64,000 nucleotides of DNA from Acidimicrobiia bacterium (GCA_035651955.1 DASRES010000016.1:35838-99837), one strand, 5' to 3'. Counted from the stretch's first letter, positions 32,277 to 41,363 are shown. The notes: generated from the letters alone by a model not told the origin. Numbers and translations are program-made.

Positions 32277-33719
32277 TCATCCTCGCACCGACGCGTCCGG
32301 CTCGATGCGGACGGGCCGGAGGAATTCGCCGACGAGCGTCCGGTCCCACCAACGCTTCGTCTGCCGGCGCTCGCGGCGCGTCGTGAACCGGTAGTCGTAG
32401 AGGTGTGCGCGCACGAACACCGGTGGCGTGTCGGGGAACGGGTTCGTGCGCAGCAGCTTCAACGTGTCGCGGTCGTTGCGCAGCAGCCGCTCGACGAACC
32501 CGCCGAACCAGCCGCGCGCGTACGCGGGCGAGATGCCCGCGAACCACATCATCCAGTCGAGGCGCAGGTGGTACGGCGCGACCTGCGGCGGCCGCCGGCG
32601 CAGGTCACCCGGCTTCCCCTTGAACCCGTACTCCCGCCACGTCGTCGCGTCGGTGATCACCGCGTCGGTCGTCCCCTCGACCACGACCTCCCGGCGGACG
32701 CGCGTGATGCCGCCGAACGCGCCGTACGTGTTCACGAGGTGGAGCTGGTCGAACGACGCGTTCATCAGCTGTCGGCGCGACACGAGGTTCCGCGCGGGCC
32801 GGTAGCTCAACGCGAGCACGAGCACCGTCACCGCGATCACGACGGCCTCCCACCACGCAGGCGACCCCATGTGCAGCGGTGCGGTGAACGGCAGCGCGTG
32901 GTACAGCAGGCCGTCGCCGAGGACCGGGATCGCGAGCGTGATGGTCAGCACGTTGAGCCACGCGAAGTTGCCGCTGAGGACGAGCCAGCACTGCGTGACG
33001 ATCATCACGAGCGCCGCGAACCCCGCGACGGGCTGGGGAGCGAAGAGCAGCACCGGCACGACGAGTTGCGTGAAGTGGTTCGCGAGGACCTCGGCCTTGT
33101 GCAGCGGCATCGGCAGCCGGTGGAACCACCAGCTCAACGGGTTCGGCATCGGCTGCGTCTCGTGGTGGTACCTCAGGCACGTCAGGTCGCGCCAGCAGCG
33201 GTCACCGCGGATCTTGATCAGTCCCGCGCCGAACTCGACGCGGAAGAGCAACCAGCGCAGCAACCACAGCACGAGGACGGGCGGTGCGACGCGCGACGGG
33301 CCGAGGAAGATCGCGAGGAAGCCCGTCTCGAGCAGGAGCGACTCCCACCCGAACCCGTACCAGGTCTGGCCGACGTTCACGATCGAGAGGTACGCAGCCC
33401 ACAGGAACGCCCACGTCAGCATCGATCCCCAGAGCGGCGCGCCCTCCGGGACACCGGCGACGGACGCGAGCGCGACGACGAAGCCCGTCCACGTGAGCGC
33501 CTCGAAGAAGCGATCGGAGTAGTGGACGTGGAAGACGCTCGGCGCGCGCGTGAACGGCACGGACGCGACGAAGCGTGGGATCGGCAGGATCCCGTGCTCC
33601 CCCAGCAGCGGCCGGAACTGGTTGCGGGCGACGAGGAACGCGATCGCGTAGACGACCGCGAGCGCCCGGACGAACACGAACCGGCTGAGCCAGTAGCCGT
33701 CGGCGTGGAACCAGCTCAT
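32277..33719 (-). CDS. Lipase maturation factor (LMF1) family membrane protein
   Basis: A 480-aa polytopic protein. GWESLLLETGFLAIFL (about 125-140), RWLLFRVEFGAGLIKIRGD (about 155-173) and HHETQPMPNPLSWWFHRLP (about 184-202) match the LMF family, and LDWMMWFAG plus PYARGWFGGFVERLL is the conserved C-terminal block. Human LMF1 helps secreted lipases fold; the bacterial role is unknown. A strong hairpin precedes the ATG by 13 nt. Confidence 0.85.
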   Translation of the reverse strand: MSWFHADGYWLSRFVFVRALAVVYAIAFLVARNQFRPLLGEHGILPIPRFVASVPFTRAPSVFHVHYSDRFFEALTWTGFVVALASVAGVPEGAPLWGSMLTWAFLWAAYLSIVNVGQTWYGFGWESLLLETGFLAIFLGPSRVAPPVLVLWLLRWLLFRVEFGAGLIKIRGDRCWRDLTCLRYHHETQPMPNPLSWWFHRLPMPLHKAEVLANHFTQLVVPVLLFAPQPVAGFAALVMIVTQCWLVLSGNFAWLNVLTITLAIPVLGDGLLYHALPFTAPLHMGSPAWWEAVVIAVTVLVLALSYRPARNLVSRRQLMNASFDQLHLVNTYGAFGGITRVRREVVVEGTTDAVITDATTWREYGFKGKPGDLRRRPPQVAPYHLRLDWMMWFAGISPAYARGWFGGFVERLLRNDRDTLKLLRTNPFPDTPPVFVRAHLYDYRFTTRRERRQTKRWWDRTLVGEFLRPVRIEPDASVRG

Positions 33720-33732
33720 CTCGAACCCCGAA

Positions 33733-33775
33733 GATGCGGCACTCGGTCCCGGATTCCGGGAGTCAGTGCCGCATC
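33733..33775. repeat. Strong 43-nt hairpin upstream of the LMF-like gene
   Basis: Outer arms GATGCGGCACT (33733-33743) and AGTGCCGCATC (33765-33775) are perfect 11-bp complements. Inside, TCCCGG (33747-33752) and CCGGGA (33756-33761) form a second stem with a 3-nt loop, separated by a 3-by-3 internal mismatch. It lies between the end of the PAP2-fusion gene and the LMF-like start on the minus strand. It may terminate, attenuate or protect the mRNA; no T-tract follows. Confidence 0.75.
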
Positions 33776-33817
33776 ATCGTCCCGTCGGCGTACCCGTGCC
33801 GCGACATCCCGACACCG

Positions 33818-36247
33818 TCACAGGATCGCCCGTCGGCGGAGGGCGTGGAACGCGAACGCGCCCGGGACGATCGGGAGCCAGAACGTGATCAGCCGGGAGG
33901 CCAGCACACCCGCCACGGACGGGCCGACCGGCGCGCCCAGCTGGGTGAGCCCGGCGACGAGCGCGGCCTCGAACGCACCCAGCCCGCCCGGCGTGGGCGC
34001 GGCCGCGGCGACGACGGCGCCGACGAGGAAGACGGCGATCACGTCGAGGACGGGCAGCGTGTTCCCGAACGCGTGCAGCGCGAGCACGAGCGCGAGCGCC
34101 TGCGTCGCCGTCACACCAGCCGACCCCCCGAACAGCGCGAATGCGCGCCGCGGACGCCGCGCGACGTCGACGATCGCGTCCCACGACTCGCGCGCCGCCG
34201 CGAGGAGCCGGTGCAGACGGTGACGCCAGAACCAGCATCCGGCCCCGAGGACCACGACGAGCACCGCGAACGGGATGGCCGAGTAGTGCGGGAGATGCGG
34301 CGGCCGGGGCGCGTGCAGACCGCCCGCGATCCCGACGATCGGCACGATCGCGGCGACGAACGCGACGTGCACGAGGAACCCCGCGACGGTGTTGAGCCCC
34401 ACCGCGGTGAGCGCCGCGGGACGCGACGCGCCCTCGCCCTCGAGGTAGCGGATGTTGGTGGCGAGACCGCCCAGACCGGAGGGCGCGAGCTGGTTCGTGA
34501 ACGCGACCGCGAGCTGCACGAGCGAGGTGCGCCGCCACGCGATCGGGCGGCTCGTCGCGCCCTGCAGCGCGAGGCCCGCGGCGAGGAAGCTCAGCGCGTA
34601 GACGGCGAGCGCGCCGAACAGCCATGCCACGTCGGCATGCGACGCCGCGTTCAGCGTGCGGTGCGCGTCGCCGACCTGGCCGAGGAGCGCGTACACCGCG
34701 AACCCGACGGCGAGCAACGGCACGACGTTGCGCACCGCGACACGCAGCGGCCGTTGGACCGGCGTGGCGCGCCCGCCGGTCAGGCCCGCGATCGTCGCAC
34801 GCACCTCGTCGAGCACCTCGGCCCGGCTCCGGAGCGCGTGTCGCGTGCGCGTCGTGAGCGTCAGCGGCTGGCAGCTCGGCAACGCGGCGACGACCGCGTC
34901 GCGACCGAGCACCGCGACCGCTTCGTGCACGGCGCGCTCCGCGCCGACGAGCAGTGCGGTCGACGTGCACAGCTCGGCGACGTCGCGCGCGAGGCGCTCG
35001 CGTGTCGCGTGCGCGCCGGCCGCCGCGAACCCGACGAGCACGGGCCGGCCCGACGGCTCGACGACGATCGCGTCGGCGTCGAGCGCGCCGTGCGCGATCC
35101 CGGCCCGATGCAGCGCGGCGACCGCCTCCCAGCACCGCCGCAACGTCGTGGCGTCGACCGTCTCGAGCTCGGCGAGGCTGCGGCCCGCGACCCACGACCG
35201 CGCGAGCACGGCCTCCCCCTCGTCGATGGGCGATGCGGTGAACACGCGCGGCACGCGCACCCCCGCCGTGTGCGCGAGGGTGAGCATCAGCGCCTCGTGC
35301 TCGACGCGGTGCTGGGGCGACACCAGCGCCGGAGCGTCACCCAGGTCGCGGTACACGACGATCCGCCACGACCGGTACAGCCAGTCGACCTCGCGCTGGT
35401 CGCGGCCGACGACCTTCACGAACAGGCGCGCGCCGTGGGCGGACGTCGCGCGGTACGTCGGCGCGCCGTCATGGTCGTGCGGCATCGGCTCGAGCACGCA
35501 GGGCTCGAGGCCGAGGCGCTCGAGTTGCTCGGCGACGAACGCGGGCGTCGGGACGCCACGCGGCGCGCCGACGGTGACGTGCAGCAGCGACCCGACGCAC
35601 CAGCCGACCGCGGCACCGCCGACGACGTCGATCGGGAGGTGCGCACCGACGTAGACGCGGGCGACGGCGATCGCGACGACGAGCAGCCACGCGAACCGGC
35701 GCCCGGATCGTCCGAGATACGGCGCGGCGACGGTCGCGAGCGCGGCGGCGACGGCGACGTGCGTCGACGGGAACGAGAATCCCGGGGCGCGGACGCCGTG
35801 CAGCACGGCATGCGAGACGCGGACGTCCGGCGCCGGCTCGGCCACGACGGCCTGGAGGACCTTCGCCGCCACCCACGCCACGAAGCCGCCGACCGCGACG
35901 AGGACAGCGAGCCGGAGCCGGCGCGAGAGCACGCAGACCAGCGCAAGGAACGGCAACGCGCCGAGTGCGCCGAGCTGCATGACGCCGACGAACGGCGCAG
36001 CCGCGCCGGACGGCAGCCCGTTGACGACCCGGAACGCCCATCGCTGCACCGCCCCGGGATCGCCCGTGCGCGCGACGAATGCCGCCGCGATGAAGACGAC
36101 CGCCGCCAGCGCCGCACGGAGACCGTCTCCGGGATGGCGGCTCGACCACGGTCGCGGGCGCGGTGCGACCGCTGCGCCGGGTGCGGTGTCGAGCGCCTGC
36201 ACGCCGCGTTGGTACCCACCGGATCCCGTCGCGGTTGCGAGAAGCAT
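33818..36247 (-). CDS. PAP2 phosphatase - pseudokinase - LPG synthase/AglD flippase-domain fusion
   Basis: An 809-aa multidomain membrane protein. Residues about 40-225 form a PAP2-type phosphatase with FSFPSTHVA (160-163 core) and ARVYVGAHLPID (196-207); motif 1 is weakened (AEPAP where K-x6-RP is expected). Residues about 260-460 resemble an APH/Kdo-type kinase, but the catalytic loop is HGALDADAIV (Asp and Asn both replaced) and the DFG site is GFA, so it is probably a pseudokinase; the ATP Lys (near 278) remains. Residues about 500-809 are an LPG-synthase/AglD membrane domain (NQLAPSGLGGLATNIR, PTPGGLGAFEAALV). ATG at 36247 is a best guess. It probably handles lipid-linked or phospholipid substrates. 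Confidence 0.85.
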   Translation of the reverse strand: MLLATATGSGGYQRGVQALDTAPGAAVAPRPRPWSSRHPGDGLRAALAAVVFIAAAFVARTGDPGAVQRWAFRVVNGLPSGAAAPFVGVMQLGALGALPFLALVCVLSRRLRLAVLVAVGGFVAWVAAKVLQAVVAEPAPDVRVSHAVLHGVRAPGFSFPSTHVAVAAALATVAAPYLGRSGRRFAWLLVVAIAVARVYVGAHLPIDVVGGAAVGWCVGSLLHVTVGAPRGVPTPAFVAEQLERLGLEPCVLEPMPHDHDGAPTYRATSAHGARLFVKVVGRDQREVDWLYRSWRIVVYRDLGDAPALVSPQHRVEHEALMLTLAHTAGVRVPRVFTASPIDEGEAVLARSWVAGRSLAELETVDATTLRRCWEAVAALHRAGIAHGALDADAIVVEPSGRPVLVGFAAAGAHATRERLARDVAELCTSTALLVGAERAVHEAVAVLGRDAVVAALPSCQPLTLTTRTRHALRSRAEVLDEVRATIAGLTGGRATPVQRPLRVAVRNVVPLLAVGFAVYALLGQVGDAHRTLNAASHADVAWLFGALAVYALSFLAAGLALQGATSRPIAWRRTSLVQLAVAFTNQLAPSGLGGLATNIRYLEGEGASRPAALTAVGLNTVAGFLVHVAFVAAIVPIVGIAGGLHAPRPPHLPHYSAIPFAVLVVVLGAGCWFWRHRLHRLLAAARESWDAIVDVARRPRRAFALFGGSAGVTATQALALVLALHAFGNTLPVLDVIAVFLVGAVVAAAAPTPGGLGAFEAALVAGLTQLGAPVGPSVAGVLASRLITFWLPIVPGAFAFHALRRRAIL

Positions 36248-36404
36248 CGTGGCACGACAAATCCCGGCGCATCGCGTTTGCGGCGCCCGGTGGGTGGTCA
36301 CAGATCGCGCGTGAGCCGAGCCGGCAAGGCTGCCGAGAGGATCCTCGGTCACGAGCCGGGGAGCAGGCAGGATCGGGACTCGTGATGGCGACGGTCGTTC
36401 CCGT

Positions 36405-37205
36405 ATGAGCACGGCGTCGGCGCGTGTCCACGCCCGGCGCGAGCAACGCCGCGCCGAGGAACGGCGGGTGCTCGCAGAGCGGGAGATCGCCGTCTGGGCC
36501 CTGGCGGCCGCGGCCGGTTTCGTGGTCGCGGTCAGCTTCGAGGCGCTGTTCCACGTCGAGGTCGCGCCGATGACGGGCAACACGATCGCCACAGGCGTGC
36601 AGCTCGGTACTCGTGGCGTCGACGCGTCGTTCGTGCGCGCGATCCCGATCCTCGCGTTCGTGCTCGGGGTGGCCGGCGGCATCGTCATCGCCGAGGAGAC
36701 CGCACGCCACCAGGTGCGGCGCACGCTCGCGATCACGCTCGCCGTGGAGATCCTGTTGCTCGTCCCGTACATGGTGTGGGCGTCGTCGCTGTATCGCGAT
36801 GGCGCGGTCCGCGCGGGCTCGCACTGGGTGCTCGACGGGGTGGTCGTCCTGCCCTCGCTCGCGATGGGGTTCCAGACGGCTGCGTTGCGCCGGGTGCGTG
36901 GCCAGACCGCACGCACGACGTACATGTCGGGCGTCCTCACCCGGGCCGCGGAGGAGAGCGTGCGGTTCCTGTACTGGCGGCGCGACCAGAAGCGCGGTGA
37001 GACCACGCTGCCGTGGCACAACGAGCCGTCGCTCGTCCGCATCGCCCTGCTGGCCGGGATCTTCGTCGCGTACGCGGGTGGCGCGATCCTCGGCGCGTTC
37101 CTCAAGACGCGCTGGGCGATGTGGTCGCTCGCGGTCCCGATCGGTGTGCTCGTGACGATCGTGCTCGCCGACGTAGCGATCGCGAGCGGCCCCCCGAGCC
37201 GCTGA
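36405..37205 (+). CDS. DUF1275 (YoaK-like) membrane protein
   Basis: A 266-aa protein with about six helices; function unknown. VAPMTGNTIATGVQL (about 50-64), LPSLAMGFQTAALRR (about 148-162) and TTYMSGVLTRAAEE (about 171-184) are the conserved DUF1275 blocks. The N-terminal 25 residues are highly charged. It is transcribed away from the PAP2 fusion, and its stop is 4 nt from the end of the facing thioesterase. Confidence 0.88.
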   Translation: MSTASARVHARREQRRAEERRVLAEREIAVWALAAAAGFVVAVSFEALFHVEVAPMTGNTIATGVQLGTRGVDASFVRAIPILAFVLGVAGGIVIAEETARHQVRRTLAITLAVEILLLVPYMVWASSLYRDGAVRAGSHWVLDGVVVLPSLAMGFQTAALRRVRGQTARTTYMSGVLTRAAEESVRFLYWRRDQKRGETTLPWHNEPSLVRIALLAGIFVAYAGGAILGAFLKTRWAMWSLAVPIGVLVTIVLADVAIASGPPSR

Positions 37206-37209
37206 CCGG

Positions 37210-37614
37210 CTACTCGCGCCGCGAGACGAACGCCTCGCCGGGGAGGTAACGGACGCTCACGTGGGCGACGGCGACGAGACGCTCGTCCTGACCGACGTCG
37301 ACGACCTGGACCTCCGCGACCCCGGTCGTGTCCGAGACGCGCAGCGGGCGACCGACCGCACGGATCGGCCCGACGCGCGCGGCGGCCAGGTACTGCACCG
37401 ACATCGTCGACGTCGCGACCGGGCCCCACCCGTTCGCAGCCGCGAGGCAGCTCGCCCCGGCCGTGTCGACGAGCGTTGCGACGAGCCCGCCGTGCATCGC
37501 ACCCGACGGCCCGCGCAGATCGTCGGTCATCTGCAGCTCGACGCCCCGGACGCCGTCGCCGTCGTCGAAGTGCTCGACGGTCAGCCGATCCAGGAATTCA
37601 CAGCCCAGCGGCAT
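37210..37614 (-). CDS. PaaI-family hot-dog thioesterase
   Basis: A 134-aa acyl-CoA thioesterase-like protein. GPSGAMHGGLVATLVDTAGA (about 34-53) contains the HGG active-site motif, and TSTMSVQYLAAARVGPI is the central strand pair. ATG at 37614 is supported by TAACCT 7 nt upstream. It hydrolyses a CoA thioester, perhaps of an aromatic or medium-chain acid. Confidence 0.9.
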   Translation of the reverse strand: MPLGCEFLDRLTVEHFDDGDGVRGVELQMTDDLRGPSGAMHGGLVATLVDTAGASCLAAANGWGPVATSTMSVQYLAAARVGPIRAVGRPLRVSDTTGVAEVQVVDVGQDERLVAVAHVSVRYLPGEAFVSRRE

Positions 37615-37621
37615 GCGGTGG

Positions 37622-37627
37622 AGGTTA
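37622..37627 (-). promoter_or_regulatory. -10 element of the thioesterase gene (leaderless)
   Basis: Minus-strand TAACCT ends 7 nt before the ATG at 37614. Confidence 0.5.
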
Positions 37628-37648
37628 CGCAACCCCCCGCCGACCATG

Positions 37649-37662
37649 GTCCGTGTACGGAC
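37649..37662. promoter_or_regulatory. Palindrome in the thioesterase/lipoprotein intergenic region
   Basis: GTCCGT-GT-ACGGAC is a perfect 6-bp inverted repeat with a 2-nt centre. GTACGGACG recurs about 35 nt further on. Such sites often bind TetR or MarR repressors, but no candidate regulator is next to it. Confidence 0.35.
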
Positions 37663-37752
37663 GACCACGGTGGGGCACGATGGGCGCCAAGTACGGACGG
37701 AGCCGAGCCGGGCGCGGAGCGCGAGACGGCTCGGCCCGAGGGAGTCATACAC

Positions 37753-39102
37753 ATGGTCCGGGGAGCACCGAGGGGAACCACCCGGCACGCGCGCGCCCTC
37801 ACCCGGCTCGCGTGCGTCGCCGCCGTCGCGCTCGTCGCCGCCGCGTGCACCGCACCGTGGACGACGTACCACGTCGACAACACGCGCGAGGGGTCCGTGT
37901 CGTCGGGACCGACACCACCCGTCGCGAACAAGTGGACGTCGGGATGGATCGACGGCTGGGTGTACGCGCAGCCGCTCGTGTACAACAACCGCGTCTACGT
38001 CGCGACCGAGAACAACAGCGTCTACGCGCTGGACCTGCAGACGGGCGCGGTCGACTGGCGCGTCGAGCTCGGACCGCCGGTCTCGGCCGCGTCGGTGCCG
38101 TGTCCGCTCGACATCGATCCGCTCGGCATCACCGGCACACCGGTCATCGACCCGTCGACGAACACGATCTACGTCGTGACGGACGAGTCCGGCACGAAGC
38201 CGGCCGCGTTCCACGAGCTCGTCGGTCTCGACACGGAGACGGGCGCGGTGCGCGTCCGTGTGTCGGGTGACCCGCCGGGCGTCGACCCGGTCCTCGACCA
38301 TCAGCGTCCCGCGCTCGCGCTGGCGAACGGTCGCGTCTACTGGGAGTACGGCGGCGCCGACTGCGGCACGTATCACGGCAAGGTCGTGAGCGTGAGGACC
38401 GACGGCACCGACCCGCTCGTCTACACCGTGCCGAGCATCAACCGCGGGTCGATCTGGGGTCCGTCGGGTCCGGCTGTCGACAGCAACGGCAACATCTGGG
38501 TGTCGACCGGCGACGGCACGTCGACGATGACGTACGACTACACGACGTCGGTCCTCGAGCTGTCGCCCGACCTCCAGTTGCTGGGGTACTTCGCGCCGAG
38601 CAACTGGGCCACGCTCAACCAGAACGGGCAGGAGCTCGGTTCGACCGGACCGTTGCTGCTGCCCGGCGGGTACGTGTTCCAGGTCGGCAAGAGCGGCGAC
38701 GCGTATCTGCTGAGCCAGGCGAACCCGGGCGGGATCGGCGGCCAGCTCGCGTCGCTGTCGATCGGGTGCAACGCGTCGGGCGGGAACGCGTACAGCAACG
38801 GCGTCGTGTACGTCGCGTGCCTCACCGGGACGGTCGCGGTCTCGATCGATCCCGGCCCGAGCATGCACGTCCTGTGGCGGTCTTCGGTGAAGACGACGGG
38901 CTCACCGATCGTCGCGGGGAGCACGGTGTGGACGATGCTCGTCGACCAGGGCGTGCTCTACGCGTTCGACGCGAAGACCGGCGCGATCCAGCAGCAGCTC
39001 ACGATCGGGCAGGCGCGTCACTTCATGTCGCCGACGGTGTCGGGCAACCTGCTCGTCGTCGGCACGAGCCACACCGTGCAGGCGTTCCAACCCGCGTCGT
39101 AG
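37753..39102 (+). CDS. PQQ-like beta-propeller lipoprotein
   Basis: A 449-aa exported lipoprotein. The signal peptide ends LVAAACTAP, giving a lipobox Cys near residue 32. Repeats such as VYVATENNSVYALDLQTGAV, VYVACLTGTVAVSIDPG and VLYAFDAKTGAI are PQQ/YWTD-like propeller blades. GGGAG precedes the ATG at 37753. Probably a scaffold or binding protein on the outer face of the membrane; without cofactor-ligand residues, dehydrogenase activity is not claimed. It converges on a secreted protein gene 9 nt away. Confidence 0.87.
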   Translation: MVRGAPRGTTRHARALTRLACVAAVALVAAACTAPWTTYHVDNTREGSVSSGPTPPVANKWTSGWIDGWVYAQPLVYNNRVYVATENNSVYALDLQTGAVDWRVELGPPVSAASVPCPLDIDPLGITGTPVIDPSTNTIYVVTDESGTKPAAFHELVGLDTETGAVRVRVSGDPPGVDPVLDHQRPALALANGRVYWEYGGADCGTYHGKVVSVRTDGTDPLVYTVPSINRGSIWGPSGPAVDSNGNIWVSTGDGTSTMTYDYTTSVLELSPDLQLLGYFAPSNWATLNQNGQELGSTGPLLLPGGYVFQVGKSGDAYLLSQANPGGIGGQLASLSIGCNASGGNAYSNGVVYVACLTGTVAVSIDPGPSMHVLWRSSVKTTGSPIVAGSTVWTMLVDQGVLYAFDAKTGAIQQQLTIGQARHFMSPTVSGNLLVVGTSHTVQAFQPAS

Positions 39103-39111
39103 AAGTCCCGA

Positions 39112-40776
39112 CTACTTCGGTGCGGGCCGGACCGTCCAGTTCCACGTGCGGTAGTCGCTGAACGCGCCCGTGTGCGGGACGCTGTAGGCGTTCGTGAACC
39201 AGACGACGCCTTGCGACTGGCTGGTGTCCGACGACGGATCCGGGCTCGCGCCGGAGTAGTCGCCCCATCGGCAGACGCCGGGATGCTCGGAGGTGTTGCA
39301 CCCACCGTCCGACAGCGGGCCGGTGGAGCTGTTCACGACGACGATCCCCGACATGGTGCCCGTCCCGACCTTGGTCACGACCCGGTCGTCGACGGCCTGG
39401 GTCGACGACCCCGTGTTGAACCCGAGCGCCATCGCGTTGCCGTACTGCCTGGCCGTGCCGTTGACGCGGCGGTCGGGCGAGATCGCGGCGTTGAAGAGGA
39501 ACAGGCTGCTGCTCGTCTCGACTCCGGACTGGAACACCGTCGGGGTCGCGGGCGTCGGGTTGATCTCGTACCAGCGCACCTCCGCACCCGCGCCGCCGAA
39601 CACCGTGTGCTGCGTCCACACCGCGAGCTGGTTCGACTGTGACGGGTCGACCGCCTCGACCGCCTGCGTGACGCGCCCGTCGAGGGCGTCGAGCGGGTAG
39701 GTGGCGGGCGACGGTTGCGGGACGTCGGCCGGCACCGAGTACGACGGGACGGTCAGCGTGCGCGCGGAGGAGAAGCTGATCGTGCTGCCGTTGTCGGTCA
39801 CGCCGAAGAGCGACAGGTACGCGCCGCCGCCGCTCGGGATCGCGAGCACGTCGTCGGTCGCCGCGCCCTCGACGTCGTTCGCGGGCACCGGGGTCCACGC
39901 CTCGCTGCCGTCCGCGTTGACGATCCCGGTGTCGGCCGAGCCGTTCAGGGCGGTGCACGTGCTCCCGCTCGGCGGCTTGAACCACGCGATGAGGTCGCCC
40001 CGTGTGGTGTTGCGCGGCGTGAAGACGTTCGTGCCGACGACGACGAGGTCGGCCGAGTCGCCGAGCTTCGGGTAGTCCGGGAAGTTGCTGCCGTAGCTGT
40101 ACGTGAGTCGACACCAGTCCGCCGCGCTGCTCGGCGTCGACGTGAGGCTGTACCCGATGCGCAGGTTGTTCTGCGTCGCGCTGACCGCCTCGACCATCAC
40201 GTAGTAGAAGCGCTGCGATGCCGGGTCCCACATGATCTGCGGGTCGAACACCGAGCTCGACGTCGGTGCACCCGACAGGGAGTTGAGCGTCCCGGTCGAC
40301 ACCGGTGTGCTGGAGCTGCGGTCGTAGATCGCGAAGTCGCTGTTGACGAACTCGATGAAGCGCGTGGACCCGACCGAGCTCGTCGAGTCCGACGGCGAGT
40401 AGTCGACGTCGTTGATGCCCTGCCAGCTCTGCAGGACGGACGCGCTGCTCCCGCTCGACGCGGTCGACCCGCTCGACGGCGCGAGCACGTGCGCGCGGGC
40501 GTCCGCGTTCGCCTTCTGCGCGGCGTACGCGACCGGGTCCTTGGGCAAGGCGTGCGCCATGGCCGCGCGTTGGGTCGGCGTGCGCGGACCCGGTTGCGCC
40601 GTGGGGGCGGTCGGCGTGGCGACGACCGGCGTCCCGTGCGTGGGCGGAGCCCCGCCCGCGGCAGCTGCCGGCGCGGCGGCCGCGCCCGGTGACGCCGCGA
40701 TGCCCGGCGCCAGCGCCGTGACCGCCATGAGGAGCAGGCCCGCCGCGGCCGTGGTCAGACGTTGCGCAACGGGCAT
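39112..40776 (-). CDS. Secreted protein with predicted beta-propeller, function unknown
   Basis: A 554-aa exported protein. The N-terminus (MPVAQRLTTAAAGLLLMAVTALAPGIAA) is a Sec signal followed by an Ala/Pro-rich linker to about residue 75. The mature part holds motifs seen in bacterial sialidase-like propellers: FVNSDFAIYDR, FDPQIMWDPASQRFYYVM and CRWGDYSGASPDP. Asp-box repeats are not clear, so catalysis is not claimed. It starts 60 nt after the carbonic anhydrase stop. Confidence 0.8.
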   Translation of the reverse strand: MPVAQRLTTAAAGLLLMAVTALAPGIAASPGAAAAPAAAAGGAPPTHGTPVVATPTAPTAQPGPRTPTQRAAMAHALPKDPVAYAAQKANADARAHVLAPSSGSTASSGSSASVLQSWQGINDVDYSPSDSTSSVGSTRFIEFVNSDFAIYDRSSSTPVSTGTLNSLSGAPTSSSVFDPQIMWDPASQRFYYVMVEAVSATQNNLRIGYSLTSTPSSAADWCRLTYSYGSNFPDYPKLGDSADLVVVGTNVFTPRNTTRGDLIAWFKPPSGSTCTALNGSADTGIVNADGSEAWTPVPANDVEGAATDDVLAIPSGGGAYLSLFGVTDNGSTISFSSARTLTVPSYSVPADVPQPSPATYPLDALDGRVTQAVEAVDPSQSNQLAVWTQHTVFGGAGAEVRWYEINPTPATPTVFQSGVETSSSLFLFNAAISPDRRVNGTARQYGNAMALGFNTGSSTQAVDDRVVTKVGTGTMSGIVVVNSSTGPLSDGGCNTSEHPGVCRWGDYSGASPDPSSDTSQSQGVVWFTNAYSVPHTGAFSDYRTWNWTVRPAPK

Positions 40777-40836
40777 GAGCCGGCCCTCCGGTCCGTCGGG
40801 GCAGTACAGCAGGGCCCGCGCGGCCGCACAAGGGAG

Positions 40837-41325
40837 TCAGCGCACCTCGCGCAAGCGTCCGGTCTCGACGTCGTACACGAACCCGCGCACCGCGTCACGT
40901 TCGGGGATGAACGGGTTGGCGCGGATGCGGGCGATCGACTGGCGCACGTCGCCGTCGACGTCCGTGAACGCCTCGAGCGCGAACGGTGGGCGCAGACCGG
41001 TCTCGGACTCGATCTCGTCCTTCACCGGGTCGTCGCGGAACCGCAGCATCCCGCAGTCGGTGTGGTGGACGAGCACGATCTCCTCCGTCCCGAGCAGGCG
41101 CTGGGACACGACGAGCGACCGGACCACGTCCTCGGTGATCACGCCGCCCGCGTTGCGGATCACGTGCGCGTCACCGGACTCCAGGCCCAGCGCGCGTGCC
41201 GGGTCGAGTCGCGCGTCCATGCACGCGACGACCGCGACGCGCGGCCCCTTGGGCGCGCCGGCACGGACCGAGAACGACTCGGCGAACCGCTTGTTGTTCT
41301 CGAGCAGCTCGTCGGTGACCGACAT
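40837..41325 (-). CDS. Beta-carbonic anhydrase
   Basis: Interconverts CO2 and bicarbonate; 162 aa. Zinc ligands are Cys35 (ACMDARLDP), His88 and Cys91 (HHTDCGM), with the Asp37-Arg39 dyad intact. ATG at 41325 follows a strong AGGAGG site, and the long upstream extension is a shadow of the SRPBCC gene. It resembles the compact beta-CA of mycobacteria. Confidence 0.94.
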   Translation of the reverse strand: MSVTDELLENNKRFAESFSVRAGAPKGPRVAVVACMDARLDPARALGLESGDAHVIRNAGGVITEDVVRSLVVSQRLLGTEEIVLVHHTDCGMLRFRDDPVKDEIESETGLRPPFALEAFTDVDGDVRQSIARIRANPFIPERDAVRGFVYDVETGRLREVR

Positions 41326-41363
41326 GCACGTCCTCCTCGTTGCCCCGTCGTGGGCGACGATTC

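Noticed and set aside
33734..36385. Plus-strand open frame of about 883 codons opposite the PAP2 fusion
   Set aside because: Arg/Asp/Glu-rich antisense shadow with no recognisable domain.
36383..36408. Seven-codon ORF (MATVVPV) overlapping the DUF1275 start by ATGA
   Set aside because: Short enough to arise by chance, with no ribosome site or attenuator structure seen.
36248..37429. N-terminal extension of the PAP2 fusion over the DUF1275 gene
   Set aside because: The extension is antisense to a clear membrane protein gene and has no domain; the start was placed near 36247.
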